DNA from: Flavobacteriaceae bacterium
Lineage (GTDB): Bacteria > Bacteroidota > Bacteroidia > Flavobacteriales > Flavobacteriaceae
Assembly: GCA_014075215.1 (NCBI GenBank)
Contig: CP046177.1
Span: forward strand, 434,001 to 498,000
Length of the DNA: 64,000 nt
Direction: 5' to 3'
Shown: positions 8,512 through 17,894 of the stretch, piece by piece
How the letters are laid out: each line of letters begins with the position of its first letter
Position numbering within the stretch: position 1 is the first letter of the stretch
The notes under the pieces: model-generated
The model's database searches: none
What the model was told of the DNA's origin: nothing
The model's input: the letters and a program-made list of their open reading frames with translations, nothing else
Position numbers and translations under genes: made by a program

Positions 8512-9366
8512 TTAATCAACTGTCATAGTACATTTTGTACAAGAACCACCTTTACAATATTTAACACCCCACGAACTATCTGCCGTACAGCCACTATTCC
8601 CACTTTCGCAGTTACATGAATGCCCCCCTTCATGTGTCAAAGGAATAAATCTGTTAGATTGCATCATTTCAGGCTTTAAATCATTTGTACTCACTGCATA
8701 GATAAATTTATAACCGTACATTTTCATTTTCACAAGCATAATATTATTAATGTCAGATTTTTTTGCATTGGCGTTATCAACATAATTGATAGCTTTAGAA
8801 TACCTATCACCATAAATTGATTTGGCATACTTTTGAAATTCACTTCTTAAATTCAAGACTAATTTTTCAGGCATATAGTCTAAATTTTCAAACTCTTTAT
8901 CTGTTGAAGGGCTTAAGTGAATATCTTTTTTTATTATAAATAAATTTTCTTTATTAATGTTTCTATTTGCGTTGTTAGTGAATTGTCCTGTACATTGTCC
9001 AGTACAACTTCCATGACTGCAACCATAATTACCTCTAACATAAAAAACGTCACAACCATTTGAACCTGAGCAAGTACAAGTGTAAGAAGTTTCAGAATAA
9101 TACACAAACCTATTATTATTGACTTCCACTAAAACATAACCTTTCGGGAGAATTATTTTAATTGTTGATTTATTGATTTTTTTAACAATTGAACCCTCTG
9201 GAAGTTTTAAACCATCAACTGCAGAGTTTTTAGAAGTATCCGGAAACTCAACTTTTTGAATATCCAACTTTTTTGAAATTGGATTTTCTACTTTTTCAAT
9301 TTCAGATTCATTTGTACAGCTTACAATAAATAAAATACTTACAATAAATAAGCTTATTTTTTTCAT
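8512..9366 (-). CDS. Cys-rich putative lipoprotein with two CxC repeats
   Basis: A 284-residue protein not assigned to a family. It has a lipoprotein signal (LFIVSILFIVSC, lipobox Cys at ~17). Two Cys-rich segments follow the same plan: one mid-protein (YTCTCSGSNGC ... GCSHGSCTGQCTG, residues ~95-130) and one at the C-terminus (HSCNCESGNSGC ... YCKGGSCTKCTM, ~250-280). Each has CxC, then GC, then a later Cys and GSCTxxC, so it looks like an internal duplication. The Cys could hold metal or form disulfides outside the cell; function unknown. It lies beside repeat R1 and IS copy A, and its 5' leader is long. Content looks accessory compared with the neighbours. Confidence 0.75.
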   Translation of the reverse strand: MKKISLFIVSILFIVSCTNESEIEKVENPISKKLDIQKVEFPDTSKNSAVDGLKLPEGSIVKKINKSTIKIILPKGYVLVEVNNNRFVYYSETSYTCTCSGSNGCDVFYVRGNYGCSHGSCTGQCTGQFTNNANRNINKENLFIIKKDIHLSPSTDKEFENLDYMPEKLVLNLRSEFQKYAKSIYGDRYSKAINYVDNANAKKSDINNIMLVKMKMYGYKFIYAVSTNDLKPEMMQSNRFIPLTHEGGHSCNCESGNSGCTADSSWGVKYCKGGSCTKCTMTVD

Positions 9367-10049
9367 GGTTTTTAAAATTTAATGCTCCATTTAAGGTCTT
9401 GAGCGGTTAGTTTTCGACCTTTCAATAGTTCGGTTTTTAGGGAAGCTTACAATTCAATTTCAATATATTGTTTGTTCTCAAGGTTCAATCTCTTTTAAGT
9501 GAGTGGCTTTAGTTATTTTAATATACAACTTTTCTTTTTTCAGAACCTCTAATTTTAAAGCAATATTGTCCTCAAATGGCTACCAACTACCGGATATTTC
9601 TTTTTACAGGCATTTTTTTGGATACCTCCATACCATAAACAAAAGGCATTTATTTATTGCCTGATTATGCCTCTTGTTTTACTCAAAAAAAATTGATGCT
9701 AAAAATTGTTCAAAAGATAAAGATTCTAGGGGTATAGGGGTTATTAAAATTATCATTACGAACTTGTTTAAACTTTTTCAATTTGCTAAAAACTTCTAAT
9801 TTTCGCTTAAATTCAAAAAGTTTAAACGAGTTCTACAACAAACCTATAAAAATATTTCTTTATATCCAATGTTGTGTTTAAAAAAAATGAGAATGTTTTT
9901 CTTTTAACATGAAAAAGCTATACTGCAAATTCCTCTAAAAACTGAGGAAATAGCTTTATTTTAGAAAAAATAAAAACCAACATTATGAACTTTCCAATAT
10001 CCGATCAAAAAAAGATATCAGACGTCATAATAGACCATCAATAATTTGT
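9367..10049. other. Non-coding region with a palindromic repeat
   Basis: About 680 nt without a supported gene. The right part holds the palindromic repeat P1 (9761-9834). The left ~250 nt form the leader of the minus-strand lipoprotein gene; one minus-strand frame just upstream reads LLKGRKLTAQDLKWSIKF and stops 12 nt before the lipoprotein ATG, but it is too short to call a gene. Confidence 0.5.
9761..9834. repeat. Palindromic repeat P1 (GAACTCGTTTAAACTTTTT family)
   Basis: Inverted arms GAACTTGTTTAAACTTTTTC and GAATTC-like AAAAAGTTTAAACGAGTTC pair over about 20 bp, separated by a short AT-rich spacer. Related copies or halves are found at 12091-12227, 20222-20272, 30722-30766 and 40208-40254. 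Confidence 0.75.
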
Positions 10050-11513
10050 TTATGTTTTTGGTAAAATTACGGTAAAAACAGTTCCGATACCTTCTTCGGA
10101 TATAAAACTTATGGATCCGTCATAGGCTTCTATAATGTTTTTTATCATAGGCAGTCCAAGCCCCATTCCGCTTGTTTTTGTGGTAAACTTAGGCTCGAAA
10201 ATCAAATGTTTTACAGCATCTTTGATTCCTTTTCCGTTATCGGAAACGTCAATTTTTATATGTTCACCCATATCCCGTACTTCTACATCTATTTTTGGAT
10301 TTTCCATACCTTCTACTGCCTGAATGGCATTTTTTATCAAGTTGGTAACAATACGTATCAATTGTGTTTTGTCTAAATGTGCATGAAGTGATGTTACCTC
10401 CGGTATATAAGAAATATAGGCTTCATTAAAAATATCCAATACCATTTTTACTACGGCAATTATTTCTATCTCTTCTTTCTTCTGTTGGGGCATTTTGGCG
10501 AAATCAGAAAAGGCAGACGCAATAGAACTCATAACATCTATTTGCTGGATTAATGTTTCCGAATATTCTTTTAATTTTTCTTTGCAATCTTTATCTTCCG
10601 GATCAAACTTTCGTTCAAAACTTTGTACACTTAAACGCATTGGAGTTAAAGGGTTTTTGATCTCATGCGCTACTTGCTTTGCCATTTCTCTCCAGGCTTG
10701 TTCACGTTCACTTTGGGCCAGTTTTACAGCACTTTCTTCGAGTTCATCAATCATATTATTATATGCTTCAACCAATGTTATGATTTCTGAACTTGCTACA
10801 TCCAGTATAATCTTTTCATTTCTTTTATTTAGCCTGGTTTTATGCATTTTGTCAGAAATTGTTTTTAAAGATTGTGTAATATAGCTTGATAAGAAATAAG
10901 CCATAGCGATAGCGATTAAAAACATAAAAAAATAGACAACCCCTAATCTGGACAAAAACTCCTGAAGCTCTCTTTCTTCTTCGGCATTATCTTGTGTAAA
11001 CTGTAATCGGAGAATACCTATTGGCTTAAATGTAATATCTTTTAGATAGGTATAAGAAGACTGGTAACTAAGCCCTTTAAAATTAACGGTTGTTTTTAAA
11101 ATACGGTGATCTTCATTACCGGCGAGTTCGGAAATGATTTCGGAACTTAAAGAAGCTTTAACAGTATCCCGGATAGTATTGGTAATAACAGAAGCTTTTA
11201 AAAATACTCCTTTCAGATCATAGATGGTGATATCCAAATTATGTATGTAAGAGATTTCATAGATGCTTTTTTGAAAAATCATAACCAAATCTTCGGTAGT
11301 AACAGGAATGTGATCTTCTTTTTGTAATTCTAAATTGATTCGCTTTTTTATATTCTCCTCTTTACGACCAAACCGTTGTACCTGATACTCTTTTGTTTGC
11401 TCGTCGTATTGATATATAGTAACGGTAACAATTAAGACAGAAGCCAGAAGCACCAACAAAATCATTGCCAGAAAGATGCGAATCCTCAGCGATATGTTTT
11501 TGAATATGTTCAA
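10050..11513 (-). CDS. Membrane sensor histidine kinase
   Basis: A 487-residue sensor kinase. It has an N-terminal membrane helix (~12-32), a periplasmic sensor region (~35-185), a second helix (~190-210), a HAMP-type linker, then the kinase core: H-box EMAKQVAHEIKNPLTPMRLS, N-box NLIKNAIQAVEG, and G-boxes DNGKGI and GMGLGLPMIKN. It resembles NtrY-type kinases in its H-box (HEIKNPLTPMRLS). No response regulator is adjacent, so the partner is elsewhere. The start codon appears to be TTG (MNIFKNISLRIRIF), one nt after the stop of the upstream lipoprotein gene, so the two are probably co-transcribed and coupled. Confidence 0.93.
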   Translation of the reverse strand: MNIFKNISLRIRIFLAMILLVLLASVLIVTVTIYQYDEQTKEYQVQRFGRKEENIKKRINLELQKEDHIPVTTEDLVMIFQKSIYEISYIHNLDITIYDLKGVFLKASVITNTIRDTVKASLSSEIISELAGNEDHRILKTTVNFKGLSYQSSYTYLKDITFKPIGILRLQFTQDNAEEERELQEFLSRLGVVYFFMFLIAIAMAYFLSSYITQSLKTISDKMHKTRLNKRNEKIILDVASSEIITLVEAYNNMIDELEESAVKLAQSEREQAWREMAKQVAHEIKNPLTPMRLSVQSFERKFDPEDKDCKEKLKEYSETLIQQIDVMSSIASAFSDFAKMPQQKKEEIEIIAVVKMVLDIFNEAYISYIPEVTSLHAHLDKTQLIRIVTNLIKNAIQAVEGMENPKIDVEVRDMGEHIKIDVSDNGKGIKDAVKHLIFEPKFTTKTSGMGLGLPMIKNIIEAYDGSISFISEEGIGTVFTVILPKT

Positions 11514-11514
11514 C

Positions 11515-11979
11515 TTATTCTTTTATAATTTGTTTGGTTTTCATCAGTAATAGATCATCCGACTCACCATCTTTATCCCGATCGTATTTACTAATTGCTT
11601 TAAACCCGTTTTTTATTTTTTCTACATAGTATGCCTCTCTGATATTTCTTTCGTTGTAAAAAAAATCAAGATACAGAGAATCTCCTTTTATGTGCCATGT
11701 GCCGGATGTATCTCCATACCTTTCGCCCTCTTTGTCAACAGACCATGTTGTAAATGTTCCGTCATGATGATAGGAAGATTGTACAATACGTTCCGGATGA
11801 TTTTCAAAGGTATCTTCAAAAACAGAAGTCGTATCTGATTTTTGAAATGTCGGCATCTCTATTTTTATATAGGTAGTTTGCCAGAAACCAACCAGATATT
11901 CCTTGAGTTTTTTTTCTTTTTGACAAGAAATAAGCAAAACTCCAAAGAAAGTAAAAAAAAAGATAGTGATAGGCCTCAT
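11515..11979 (-). CDS. Putative lipoprotein, lipocalin-like
   Basis: A ~154-residue protein from the ATG at 11979 (a start 11 codons upstream is open but would bury the signal peptide). It has a lipoprotein signal MRPITIFFFTFFGVLLISCQ with Cys at ~19. The body contains GFWQTTYIKIEM, GTFTTWSVDKEG and GTWHIKGDSLYLDF, the short beta-strand pattern of lipocalin-like domains in Bacteroidota. Its stop is one nt before the histidine kinase start, which suggests a role linked to signalling at the envelope, but that is inference. Confidence 0.75.
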   Translation of the reverse strand: MRPITIFFFTFFGVLLISCQKEKKLKEYLVGFWQTTYIKIEMPTFQKSDTTSVFEDTFENHPERIVQSSYHHDGTFTTWSVDKEGERYGDTSGTWHIKGDSLYLDFFYNERNIREAYYVEKIKNGFKAISKYDRDKDGESDDLLLMKTKQIIKE

Positions 11980-12480
11980 TGTGATTTTATAAAATAATAT
12001 TACAAGATACAAATTCGATTTAACTTTGAAGTTTTCATACTTTAATAGTGATGGTTCAATAGAGGTTTTGACAGCTCCTATTTTCTAAGTGAACTCATTT
12101 AAACTTTTTGGATTTAAGCGAACATTAGAAGTTTTTAGCTTTTTTGAGTTGCATAGCAGCCGCTACGGAAGAGGAAAAAGCTAAAAACAGCAATTTTTTA
12201 GCAAATTGAAAAAGTTTAAATGAGTTCAGTAGCATACAAAAAAAACCTCCATTAAAAACCGTCATACTGGATTAAAAACCATACAAAACCGTATGGGCTT
12301 TATATTTTTTTTAAAAATAGATTCAAAAACAAAAAAATAGTCAAAAAATTTCATGATTTTTGTGTAGTAGTAGCATACTTTGAAAAAAGTTAGTTTTATG
12401 ATTCTGTTTCTTAAGCAAAAAGATGTAAAAAATGGTTGTGGAGCTTTATTGTTAATGCTCTCTTTAAATAAAGACTATAT
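11980..12480. other. Intergenic region upstream of dgt with long palindrome and hairpin
   Basis: About 500 nt between the divergent lipoprotein and dgt genes. It holds palindromic repeat P2 (12091-12227) and a 6-bp hairpin (CCATAC/GTATGG, 12279-12296) followed by a T-rich run. No gene was found; the promoter of dgt should lie in the last ~150 nt. Confidence 0.5.
12091..12227. repeat. Long palindromic repeat P2
   Basis: Outer arms GAACTCATTTAAACTTTTT and AAAAAGTTTAAATGAGTTC are perfectly complementary. Inside, a second pair of arms, AGTTTTTAGCTTTTT and AAAAAGCTAAAAAC, encloses GAGTTGCATAGCAGCCGC. The inner motif (AGCTTTTTTGAGTTGCATAGCAGC) also recurs near 36880, so this is a composite dispersed repeat. 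Confidence 0.8.
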
Positions 12481-13821
12481 ATGAATTGGGAACAACTCCT
12501 TTCTCTCAAACGATTTGGAGATACACAAAAAAGAGAACGAACGGCACAAGATGAAACCAGATTGGGTTTTGATGTAGATTTTGATCGAATCATCTTTTCG
12601 TCCTCATTCCGGAGTTTACAGGATAAAACACAAGTTATTCCACTATCTGAAACCGATTTTGTACATACCAGACTGACTCACAGTTTGGAAGTATCTGTTG
12701 TGGGCAGAACCTTAGGAAGAAGAGTAGGAAAAGAGTTGTTAAAGAAATATCCGCATTTAACAACCGCAGGATATACCTTTAATGATTTTGGCGCAATCGT
12801 TGCGGCGGCTTCACTAATGCATGATATTGGAAACCCTCCCTTTGGCCATTCCGGAGAAAAAGCAATTGGCGAATATTTTAAAACAGGAAACGGATTAAAA
12901 TACAAATCAGATATAACAGATAAAGAGTATCAGGATTTAATCGATTTTGAAGGGAATGCAAACGGGTTTAAAATTTTGACAGAAAAAAGGGAAGGGATTT
13001 CCGGAGGTATGCGCTTGTCTTATGCAACTTTAGGAGCTTTTTTAAAATATCCGAAAGAATCATTACCTAAAAGACCCACAACACATATTGCAGACAAAAA
13101 GTATGGTTTTTTTCAATCGGAAAAAGCTGCTTTTTTAGATGTTGCAAACAATTTGGGATTACAGCAAAAATCGACAGCAGATACTATTTCGTTCTATAGG
13201 CATCCCCTGGCTTATTTGGTAGAAGCGGCAGACGATATTTGTTATACCATTATCGATTTTGAGGATGGAATAAACTTAGGATTGATTGAAGAAGCATTTG
13301 CTTTGGAGTACCTAATCAAATTAGTGAAAGATACTATTGATACTAAAAAGTACCATTTGTTAAAATTTAAAAAAGACCGTGTAAGTTATTTAAGAGCTTT
13401 AGCTATTAATACATTGATTAATGAAGCCGTTGCTATTTTCTTAGAGAATGAAACCGCAATTCTAAAAGGGGGCTTTGAAAAATCTTTGCTGAACAAATGT
13501 AAGTATGAGGCACAAATTAACGACATTATTAAAATAAGTATTCGAAAAATTTATTTGAGCAATGAAGTTGTAGAAAAAGAAGTGGGAGGATATAAAATTA
13601 TTGCAGACTTATTAGATGTCTTTATAAATGCAGTACATAATGAATATTCGGGAACCGCATCTAATTATGATAGACTTATGCTGAACTTGTTGCCTTATGA
13701 ATTCAGAGTTATTCATAGCGATGTGTATACCATGCTACTTATGATTTGTACTTATGTGTCAAGAATGTCAGACAGCTATGCTACAAAACGCCATAAAAAA
13801 ATCAAAGGTATGCTCATTTAA
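12481..13821 (+). CDS. dgt: Deoxyguanosinetriphosphate triphosphohydrolase
   Basis: A 446-residue HD-domain phosphohydrolase. The metal-binding histidines are seen in HTRLTHSLEVS and in ASLMHDIGNPPFGHSGE (HD pair), with a downstream Asp in EAADDICYTIIDFEDG. Dgt hydrolyses dGTP to deoxyguanosine and triphosphate, limiting dNTP pools. Length and motif order are normal. The start gives MNWEQLLSLKRFGDTQKRER, a common beginning in flavobacterial homologs. Confidence 0.95.
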   Translation: MNWEQLLSLKRFGDTQKRERTAQDETRLGFDVDFDRIIFSSSFRSLQDKTQVIPLSETDFVHTRLTHSLEVSVVGRTLGRRVGKELLKKYPHLTTAGYTFNDFGAIVAAASLMHDIGNPPFGHSGEKAIGEYFKTGNGLKYKSDITDKEYQDLIDFEGNANGFKILTEKREGISGGMRLSYATLGAFLKYPKESLPKRPTTHIADKKYGFFQSEKAAFLDVANNLGLQQKSTADTISFYRHPLAYLVEAADDICYTIIDFEDGINLGLIEEAFALEYLIKLVKDTIDTKKYHLLKFKKDRVSYLRALAINTLINEAVAIFLENETAILKGGFEKSLLNKCKYEAQINDIIKISIRKIYLSNEVVEKEVGGYKIIADLLDVFINAVHNEYSGTASNYDRLMLNLLPYEFRVIHSDVYTMLLMICTYVSRMSDSYATKRHKKIKGMLI

Positions 13822-13870
13822 TGTTAGAAAACGTAAATGTATTTGCTGAAAACACTTTTAAATAGATAAA

Positions 13871-14956
13871 ATGAGAAAAAAAGTACTACTATTTGTAATG
13901 GTCTTTCTGGGGGTAAGTACCCTTTATATTATCAATAGAGAAAACCATAAAGAAAAAAAGAGAGTTGCCTTTATTGAATATTTAAATAACCATCCATATT
14001 CAAAAAGAAAAATAATCTCTAAAGGAGAGTTAAAAAAGATTCCAAAAAAAGATCGACCGGACCTGGCATTTGAACAAGATTTTTTGAGAACAATGGATCC
14101 GGAAACAAGAACGGTTCCTCAAGATAAACTAATACATGCTATTAACATTGCGAATCAACTTAATGAAACAAACAGAAATACTGATTTTAATTGGGAGTCC
14201 AGAGGTCCCGGAGAAGTAGCGGGAAGAACGAGGGCAGTAATGTTTGATCCTAATGATAATACAAACACAAGAGTTTTTGCCGGAGGAGTAGGAGGAGGTA
14301 TTTGTATGAATAATGATATTACCAGTGCAGCTTCTACTTGGTCACAAGTAAGTCCAAATATGTCCAATTTTGCCATATCGGCGTTAGCGTACGACCCTGT
14401 CAATACAATGACTTTTTATGCCGGAACAGGAGAAGGCTGGGGAAATATTGACGCTATAAACGGAGGGGGTATATGGAAAAGTACAGATGGAGGTACTAAC
14501 TGGACTAATCTGGCGTCTACTACAGATTTTGAATTTGTCTATGATATAGTAGTAAGAAATGAAAGTGGATCTGCTGTTATTTATGCCAGTATGAGAGACT
14601 CTCAAAATACGAGTTCGTCAGGGACGGATCTATTCCGATCTACTGATGGAGGAACTACCTGGGCAAACGTTTCGGAAGTTCCTGTAAGAGATTTGGAAAT
14701 TGCAGCTGACAATACAATTTGGGCAGGCGATGCCGTCGGAAATATTCTTTCTTCTACAGACGGAACTACCTGGACAATTCGGTATACGAGCACAGTTACA
14801 ACGCCGCGTCGTGTAGAAATCGCTTTAGCACCTTCCAATGCTTCGGTTGTCTATGCTTTGATTACAAATGAGAATGTATTTGGAGAATTTGTAAGATCAT
14901 CGGATGCAGGACAAAATTGGACCTCTTTTTCAGGACCGAATGATGTTAATGACTGA
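13871..14956 (+). pseudogene. T9SS-secreted Asp-box (sortilin/BNR-like) protein, 5' part, cut by IS copy B
   Basis: The first 361 codons of a gene interrupted by IS copy B; the TGA that ends this part is the first three bases of the IS. An N-terminal hydrophobic signal (LLFVMVFLGVSTLYI) is followed by Asp-box repeats of a beta-propeller: STDGGTNW, STDGGTTW and SSDAGQNW, with conserved NWESRGPGEVAGRTRAV near the start. Together with the 3' part (16263-17843) and minus the IS and one GAC, the gene would encode about 886 residues. The intact protein is expected to be exported by T9SS. The truncated product would lack the sorting signal. Confidence 0.9.
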
Positions 14957-14969
14957 CCCGTCCTGAAAT

Positions 14970-15365
14970 ATGTATACAAAAAACAACAAGTATATGTATA
15001 AAAATGATGGATATGTAAGACGTTATAGTGAGAGTTTTAAACTCAAAGTATTAGCAGAACTTACCAAAGGAAACCATTCCAAAAGACAAATTGCCTTAAC
15101 TTACGGCATACAATCTAGTACGATAAACGTATGGATTAAAAAATATGACCGTAAAGATTTAATGAACACCCGTGTAACCGTGCAAACAGACGACGAATTA
15201 TCCCGTATTAAAGCCCTTCAAAAAGAGCTAAAACAACTCAAAGATCTTCTTATTAAAAAGGATCTAGATAAACTTGTGAATGATAGTTATCTTGAAGTAG
15301 CTGCTGAAAATCTTGGCTATAAAAATGTTGAAGAATTAAAAAAAAACTTAAACATAAAGCCTTAA
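14970..15365 (+). CDS. IS3-family transposase OrfA, copy B
   Basis: 131 residues, identical to the other OrfA copies, with helix-turn-helix and Lys/Leu-rich coiled coil. The run of nine A at 15338-15346 followed by C, just before the stop, permits a -1 frameshift that reads ...KKKLKHKAL straight into OrfB; the stop TAA also overlaps the OrfB ATG (TAATG). Confidence 0.95.
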   Translation: MYTKNNKYMYKNDGYVRRYSESFKLKVLAELTKGNHSKRQIALTYGIQSSTINVWIKKYDRKDLMNTRVTVQTDDELSRIKALQKELKQLKDLLIKKDLDKLVNDSYLEVAAENLGYKNVEELKKNLNIKP

Positions 15366-16222
15366 TGAAAATAGCACCGATTAATAGAAAAAAAAGAAGG
15401 TACGCCATCGCTACTATTTGTAATGCTTTCGAGTTAAAAAGAGATGCTTATTACAAATATCAAAAAAGGTTTGTTCTTAAAAAACAAATAGAACAAAATG
15501 TAATAATGCTTGTTAAAAAAAGCAGGAAAACATTACCCAGAGAAGGTACTAGAAAGCTAATGAAATCCTTACATAATGATTTTAGGAAACAGAATATAAA
15601 TATAGGTAGAGACCAGTTATTTAGAATCTTAAAAGAAAATAATTTGTTAATTAGAAGGAAAAAATATTCTTCTAAAACAACCAACTCTTACCATCGTTTT
15701 TATAAATATAAAAATATCATAAAAGACCTGATCATTAATAGACCTAACCAAGTTTGGGCTTCGGATATTACCTATATAAGAACTATAAATGGATTTTGTT
15801 ATTTAGCACTTATTACTGATATGTATTCAAGAAAAATAGTAGGCTATGATATTAGTGATAGTTTAGAACTTAAAGGCTGTGTTAGAGCTTTAAATAAAGC
15901 TATTTATCAAACTAAAAATACCGAAGAAATCATACATCATTCTGATAGAGGAATACAATATTGTAGCAATGTTTATACTCAAATTTTGAAAAGAAAAAAG
16001 ATACAAATCAGTATGACCCAAGAAAATCATTGCTACGAAAACGCAATGGCCGAAAGAGTTAACGGAATTTTAAAAGATGAATTCTTCCTCGACCAAACAT
16101 TTACAAATATCAATCACGCCAAAAAAGCAACAAAAAATGCAATCAAATTATATAATAATAAAAGATTACATTTATCTTTAGATTATAAAACACCTAATTA
16201 CGTGCACAAAAATGTAGCATAA
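15365..16222 (+). CDS. IS3-family transposase OrfB, copy B (intact)
   Basis: A 285-residue DDE integrase-fold transposase. It has an N-terminal HTH_21-like segment (~45-100), then the catalytic core with Asp in WASDITYIRT, Asp in IIHHSDRGIQYCSN and Glu in NAMAERVNGILKDE, and the C-terminal LYNNKRLHLSLDYKTPNYVH typical of IS3 elements. Codon 60 is GAA here, unlike copies A and D, so it is full length. It catalyses IS excision and insertion through a circular intermediate (family knowledge). Confidence 0.96.
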   Translation: MKIAPINRKKRRYAIATICNAFELKRDAYYKYQKRFVLKKQIEQNVIMLVKKSRKTLPREGTRKLMKSLHNDFRKQNINIGRDQLFRILKENNLLIRRKKYSSKTTNSYHRFYKYKNIIKDLIINRPNQVWASDITYIRTINGFCYLALITDMYSRKIVGYDISDSLELKGCVRALNKAIYQTKNTEEIIHHSDRGIQYCSNVYTQILKRKKIQISMTQENHCYENAMAERVNGILKDEFFLDQTFTNINHAKKATKNAIKLYNNKRLHLSLDYKTPNYVHKNVA

Positions 16223-16262
16223 ATTTTAATAATTAACTGTAGCCCTATTTTAGGACGAGACA

Positions 16263-17843
16263 GACAGTTCAATTCCGGCAGCAGATTTTACACGAAATCA
16301 GGCATGGTATGATCTTATCGCTGCAGTAAATCCGGGAAATGAAGATGAAGTTTATATCGGCGGAGTAAATGCTTTTAAAACAACTGAGGGATGGGGAAGC
16401 TGGTTAAAAATCTCCAGTTGGAGTAATACAAGGGATGCTTCGGTAAGTTTTGTACATGCAGATCATCATAATATCATTTTTAGACCAAATCATAACGATC
16501 AGCTAATTTTTGCCACCGATGGAGGTATATTTTATTGTCCGGATTTATCGATGATTCCTACCTCCGGACCTAATGCGTATGTAACAGGTATATTTCCCAG
16601 AAATTCACACTTTAATATTACTCAGTTTTATTCTGCAGCTATAGATCCGGTAAATACAAACGGTTTTCTTGGCGGAACTCAAGACAATGGAACTCAGTTA
16701 TTTTCTCAACAAGGTTTCGGTGGTACGAATGAAATTTGGGGAGGAGATGGAGGTTTTTGTTTTATAGATCAAACCTTAGATGATGGTGCAAATGGATTAT
16801 ATAGAATTGTATCATTCACCGGAAATGCTTATTTCCTATTAGATTATACGAGTGGATCCCCGGTGTGGGTACGGTTAAACTCAGGCTCTGGAAGCTTTAT
16901 CAACCCGGCAGATTATGATGATGTAAATAATATTTTATACTCATATGAGGCAGTAGGAATGATAACTGAAACAAGACTTAATACAGATAACAACTCACAA
17001 GGTTCGGGAAATACTTTTTTAGGGACTACTCAAAACCTCTCAATACCTGAGTTAACAACCGCAACAACGTATGTTAGAGTGTCTCCTTATAATGAAACTA
17101 ACAGGGCCGTGTTTTTTGGTACACTGGGAAATCAGTTGATCAAAAGAACATCTGACGGAACCGTTACGAATATTTCTAATTCTAATGTGATTTCAGGTGC
17201 TGTTTCGTGTTTGGAAATAGGCGCATCAGATGATGAATTGTTGTTGACGTATTCAAATTATGGAGTTCAAAGTGTTTGGTATTCTGATAATGGAGGTACT
17301 ACATGGCAAGACAAAGAAGGAAACTTACCTGATATGCCGGTACGGTGGGCTTTGTTTAACCCCTTAAACAGAAAAGAGGTATTATTGGCTACCGAGGTGG
17401 GTATGTGGAGAACGCTTGACATAACTGCAGGGTCTGTCGTTTGGGAACCTGTTGCTACAAATATGGGAAATGTGAGAGTAGACATGTTGCAATACAGGGA
17501 GAGTGATAATTTAGTTCTGGCAGCAACACATGGCAGGGGAATGTTTACTGCTAATTTTACAGCAGCTTCCGCCTCTGTTGATGAGGTTTTAGCAGATAAG
17601 AAATCGTTTACCATATACCCTACTATATCTAAAGGAAATTTTACATTATTTGCAAAAAACACCTTAGGAAAATCAAAAGTGGGTATATATGATATCTCAG
17701 GAAAGCAAGTATATACTGCTGATATAGATTTCGACAGCAATAGCAATCAACAAATTTCTGTGAACCTTACTTCAGGTATATATATCATAAACCTAACTGA
17801 CGAAAATAAAAAGAAATCTTCAAGAAAAATGATTATAGAGTAA
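16263..17843 (+). pseudogene. T9SS-secreted Asp-box protein, 3' part with sorting domain
   Basis: The continuation of the gene interrupted at 14953. The frame is open from the GAC at 16263 (DSSIPAADFTRNQAWYDLIA...) to the stop. It includes more propeller strands, an Asp-box SDNGGTTW, and a C-terminal T9SS type A sorting domain of ~80 residues (FTIYPTISKGNFTLF ... KVGIYDISGKQVY ... SGIYIINL ... SSRKMIIE). An internal ATG at 16551 exists, but without a signal peptide the piece could not be exported. The domain composition suggests a secreted adhesin or glycan-active protein; the substrate is unknown. Confidence 0.9.
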
Positions 17844-17848
17844 CTGTA

Positions 17849-17894
17849 AATAGTTAGCAACTAAAATAGTTTTTTTATCTGCTAACTATTTTTT
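17849..17894 (+). terminator. Terminator between convergent Asp-box gene and dxs
   Basis: An 11-bp perfect stem AATAGTTAGCA / TGCTAACTATT followed by TTTT on the plus strand. It lies between two convergent genes, and its right arm overlaps the 3' end of dxs, so it may serve both directions. Confidence 0.7.

Larger units (their letters stand above)
14954..16262 (+). mobile_element. IS3-family insertion sequence, copy B (1309 bp, intact)
   Basis: Ends TGACCCGTCCTGAAATA and CTATTTTAGGACGAGACA form an imperfect 17-bp inverted repeat. The triplet GAC flanks both ends (14951-14953 and 16263-16265), a clear 3-bp target duplication typical of the IS3 family. Both orfA and orfB are open, so this copy looks functional. 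It interrupts the Asp-box gene in frame. Confidence 0.97.
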
